Assembly (NCBI RefSeq): GCF_000733925.1
Contig: NZ_JPOO01000003.1
Span: 2,604,001-2,668,000, forward strand
DNA: 64,000 nucleotides
Direction of reading: 5' to 3'
DNA from: Arenibacter algicola
Lineage (GTDB): Bacteria; Bacteroidota; Bacteroidia; Flavobacteriales; Flavobacteriaceae
Both the position numbers and the translations under genes were made by a program. The notes under the pieces are model-generated. The model did not search any database, was not told where the DNA came from, and saw only the letters and a list, made by a program, of their open reading frames with translations. Shown here in pieces: positions 62,485-64,000 of this stretch. Every line of letters starts with the position of its first letter. Position 1 is the stretch's first letter.

Positions 62485-62709
62485 ATGAATATTAGTTTCA
62501 CAAAGAAGCAGGAAGAGTATATCTCTAAACAGGTTCAATCCGGGGAATACCAAAACAACAGTGAAGTTATTAGAGACGCCCTAAGACTTCATAGCATATA
62601 TCGGGAAAAAGTAATTCGAGATTTAAGAATGGAAATCGAAAAAGGTTGGGACGGTCCTGATAGCCAAAGATCCATGCAAGAAATTATAGCTTCAAAGAGA
62701 AAAGCCTAA
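62485..62709 (+). CDS. parD: ParD-like type II antitoxin
   Basis: The 74-residue protein has the ribbon-helix-helix pattern of ParD (ISFTKKQEEYISKQVQSGEYQNNSEVIRDALRL in parts) and a C-terminal tail (GPDSQRSMQEIIASKRK) that would wrap the toxin. Its last base overlaps the toxin start (ATG at 62709), so the pair is translationally coupled. It likely represses its own promoter. Confidence 0.92.
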   Translation: MNISFTKKQEEYISKQVQSGEYQNNSEVIRDALRLHSIYREKVIRDLRMEIEKGWDGPDSQRSMQEIIASKRKA

Positions 62710-62999
62710 TGTCCAAATACGTTCTTTCGCAAGAGGCAGAAAACGACATCGAGGAAATCTTTGAATTTGGAGAATACAAATTTGGCAAGGCCCAAGCGAT
62801 ATCTTATTTAATTCAAATGGAAGAACACTTTGTGCTCTTGGCAGAAAACCCAGGTATTGGCAAAAAACGGAATGAAATTAAGGAAGGACTATTTAGCCTC
62901 CCTTACGTTTCCCACATAATATTTTATAGAATATTAGAGAATAATATTAGAATTGTTCGGGTACTAAATGGTGGAAGGGATTTGGTAAGATTCTTATAG
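62709..62999 (+). CDS. parE: ParE/RelE-superfamily toxin
   Basis: The 96-residue protein has the ParE pattern: LSQEAENDIEEIFEFGEYKFG, NPGIGKKRNEIKEGLFSLPY and HIIFYRILENNIRIVRVLNGGRD. ParE toxins inhibit DNA gyrase; the antitoxin is encoded just upstream. It probably stabilises the adjoining mobile region. Confidence 0.93.
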   Translation: MSKYVLSQEAENDIEEIFEFGEYKFGKAQAISYLIQMEEHFVLLAENPGIGKKRNEIKEGLFSLPYVSHIIFYRILENNIRIVRVLNGGRDLVRFL

Positions 63000-63886
63000 T
63001 AAGATTGTGACCAAACAAAGTTAGCCTAGTATCTGTTACATATCACATCCCACCAATAAAGAGTTGTGTCGATATTTCAGGTAGTTGAATCAAAAATTCA
63101 CAATATTTTCAGGGGCTCTATCAGTTTCGGTGCTTATAAAGCTGGATTGACACATCATTGTTGTTGTTACTGATGAGTGTCTATATAATTATTGCAAAAG
63201 TTGCAAGGGAACTGTATCGCCAGCAATTTGACCAAAACTATGTCTAGCTATGTGAATAGTGACAGTAAAACAATGCGAATAACAGTTACAGCATTTACAA
63301 GTACACTCCTTTGTTTTTATCGGTAGCTAAATCGAAGTGGGTTATGAATTGTTTTGGACGTATAAGCCTTTATAGGTCCAATGATAATTCCAATGTCGAT
63401 TGTTTTATTGTAAGGATCGGACTCCTATTTCAATTTACAATCAACATTTGATCATTATCCAGATCGACTCATTGCCAAATCTTTAACAAGACTATCCACC
63501 CCAAATTAATCGTTGTTTAAGTTTGCCCCTATTTCTTTGCTAACCGTCTCGACTAGATTACCTCCCATTGATTTTCCTTGAAATCCTTTGTCCAAATTAT
63601 TGTGCGAAGTCAATTACGTATTCATTTTCTTTAGGGGAAGCAGCACAGGTTAAGCGAGTTAAAAAAAGTCGACTCTTACCTATCAGGCATTTAACTATTT
63701 CTTTGAGACCGTATTTAGTGTAATAATCCTGTGGTAGTTCAATTCAGGAAGTTTGGGTACATAAAATCAAATCGCCATTGACAATATTTAATAAATCCTA
63801 ATACACTACAATTGGCCGTGGTCTGAACTTAAATTTAACCTCTCTATTTACAGGAATAAAGAAGGCATTAAACTTTTATGTCCCAG
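63000..63886. other. Region without an intact gene, possible coding relic
   Basis: On the minus strand, around 63510-63640, two adjacent frames encode ENEYVIDFAQ and LDKGFQGKSMGGNLVETVSKEIGANLNND (in parts), separated by a frameshift, which looks like the end of a decayed gene. The rest shows no coding signal or structure I can name. Confidence 0.35.
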
Positions 63887-64000
63887 CTACGCTTTGTTAC
63901 CCATCCCCTTAAGCACCTCTATTATTTCTATTGGGCCCATCCTTTCGGTATAATTGGCCTCAACATGGGCTGCTTCAATAATTTGGTCAGTGTTTACTAT
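63887..64000 (-). CDS. C-terminal 37 residues of an unidentified protein (runs off right edge)
   Basis: The minus strand is open from the window edge to TAG at 63887 and encodes VNTDQIIEAAHVEANYTERM and GPIEIIEVLKGMGNKA. The composition is protein-like and the end is sharp, so it is probably the 3' end of a chromosomal gene. I cannot name the family from this piece. Confidence 0.5.
   Translation of the reverse strand: MVNTDQIIEAAHVEANYTERMGPIEIIEVLKGMGNKA

Overview
The window is from a member of the Bacteroidota, most likely a marine-type Flavobacteriaceae. It is AT-rich, carries a SusC/SusD pair under an ECF sigma/FecR switch, lipoproteins with short lipoboxes, BfmA-type mobilization genes and an ISAon1-type insertion sequence. 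Much of it looks horizontally acquired, with several freshly broken genes.

Region 1 (1-14.4 kb) is an accessory gene array, almost all on the minus strand: small hypothetical genes, a pRiA4b ORF-3-like protein, a VOC protein, a beta-lactamase-fold lipoprotein, a Fic protein, a nuclease-like protein, a YwqK-type protein and a HEPN-like/zinc-ribbon pair. Three cassettes are bounded by perfectly complementary 9-10 bp boxes, and four intergenic sites fold like integron attC sites, so I read this as an integrase-less cassette array (CALIN-like). A second signal is an 18-19 bp motif, AAAGTTCAAATAAASGAT on the minus strand, at most gene junctions. A plus-strand three-gene operon (4490-6289) interrupts the array and encodes a predicted graspetide precursor with three core repeats, its ATP-grasp ligase and a membrane protein. 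An IS1182-family element has landed inside one attC-like site. A serine recombinase gene heads the array.

Region 2 (15-20.4 kb) is a mobilization module: VirD4/TraG-like coupling protein, DUF5712-type relaxase, BfmA/BtgA protein, a probable oriT zone, a DUF6876-like protein and SSB. An acetyltransferase gene with one nonsense codon and a nitrilase follow (20.4-22.0 kb).

Region 3 (22.2-46.8 kb) is a sugar-utilization locus. ECF sigma and FecR are divergently transcribed; FecR is followed by SusC, SusD, three Gfo/Idh/MocA oxidoreductases, three DUF1080 (3-keto-disaccharide hydrolase) proteins, a SUMF1-type protein, an MFS permease, a TIM-barrel amidohydrolase and an epimerase. On the plus strand lie a decayed Gfo/Idh/MocA pseudogene, a NIPSNAP protein, a PQQ-type sugar dehydrogenase and a cytochrome c split by a 1459 bp IS with an 8 bp target duplication. 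The gene set fits import of a glycoside, oxidation to a 3-keto sugar, cleavage and further conversion.

Region 4 (47-48.6 kb) is an island end: a tyrosine recombinase beside a 45 bp 3' fragment of tRNA-Ala(GGC). The orientation of the fragment suggests that the DNA to its left, possibly including regions 1-3, belongs to one island whose other end lies outside the window.

Region 5 (49-61 kb) holds a nonsense-interrupted AraC regulator, a cupin, a flavodoxin, a molybdenum hydroxylase set (one 2Fe-2S subunit, two paralogous large subunits, one ABM monooxygenase), a TPR-LuxR regulator, a degenerate alpha/beta hydrolase and an amidohydrolase. Region 6 (61.7-64 kb) holds a 32 bp perfect palindrome related to two at the integrase, an excisionase-like HTH gene, a ParD/ParE pair and the 3' end of a further gene.
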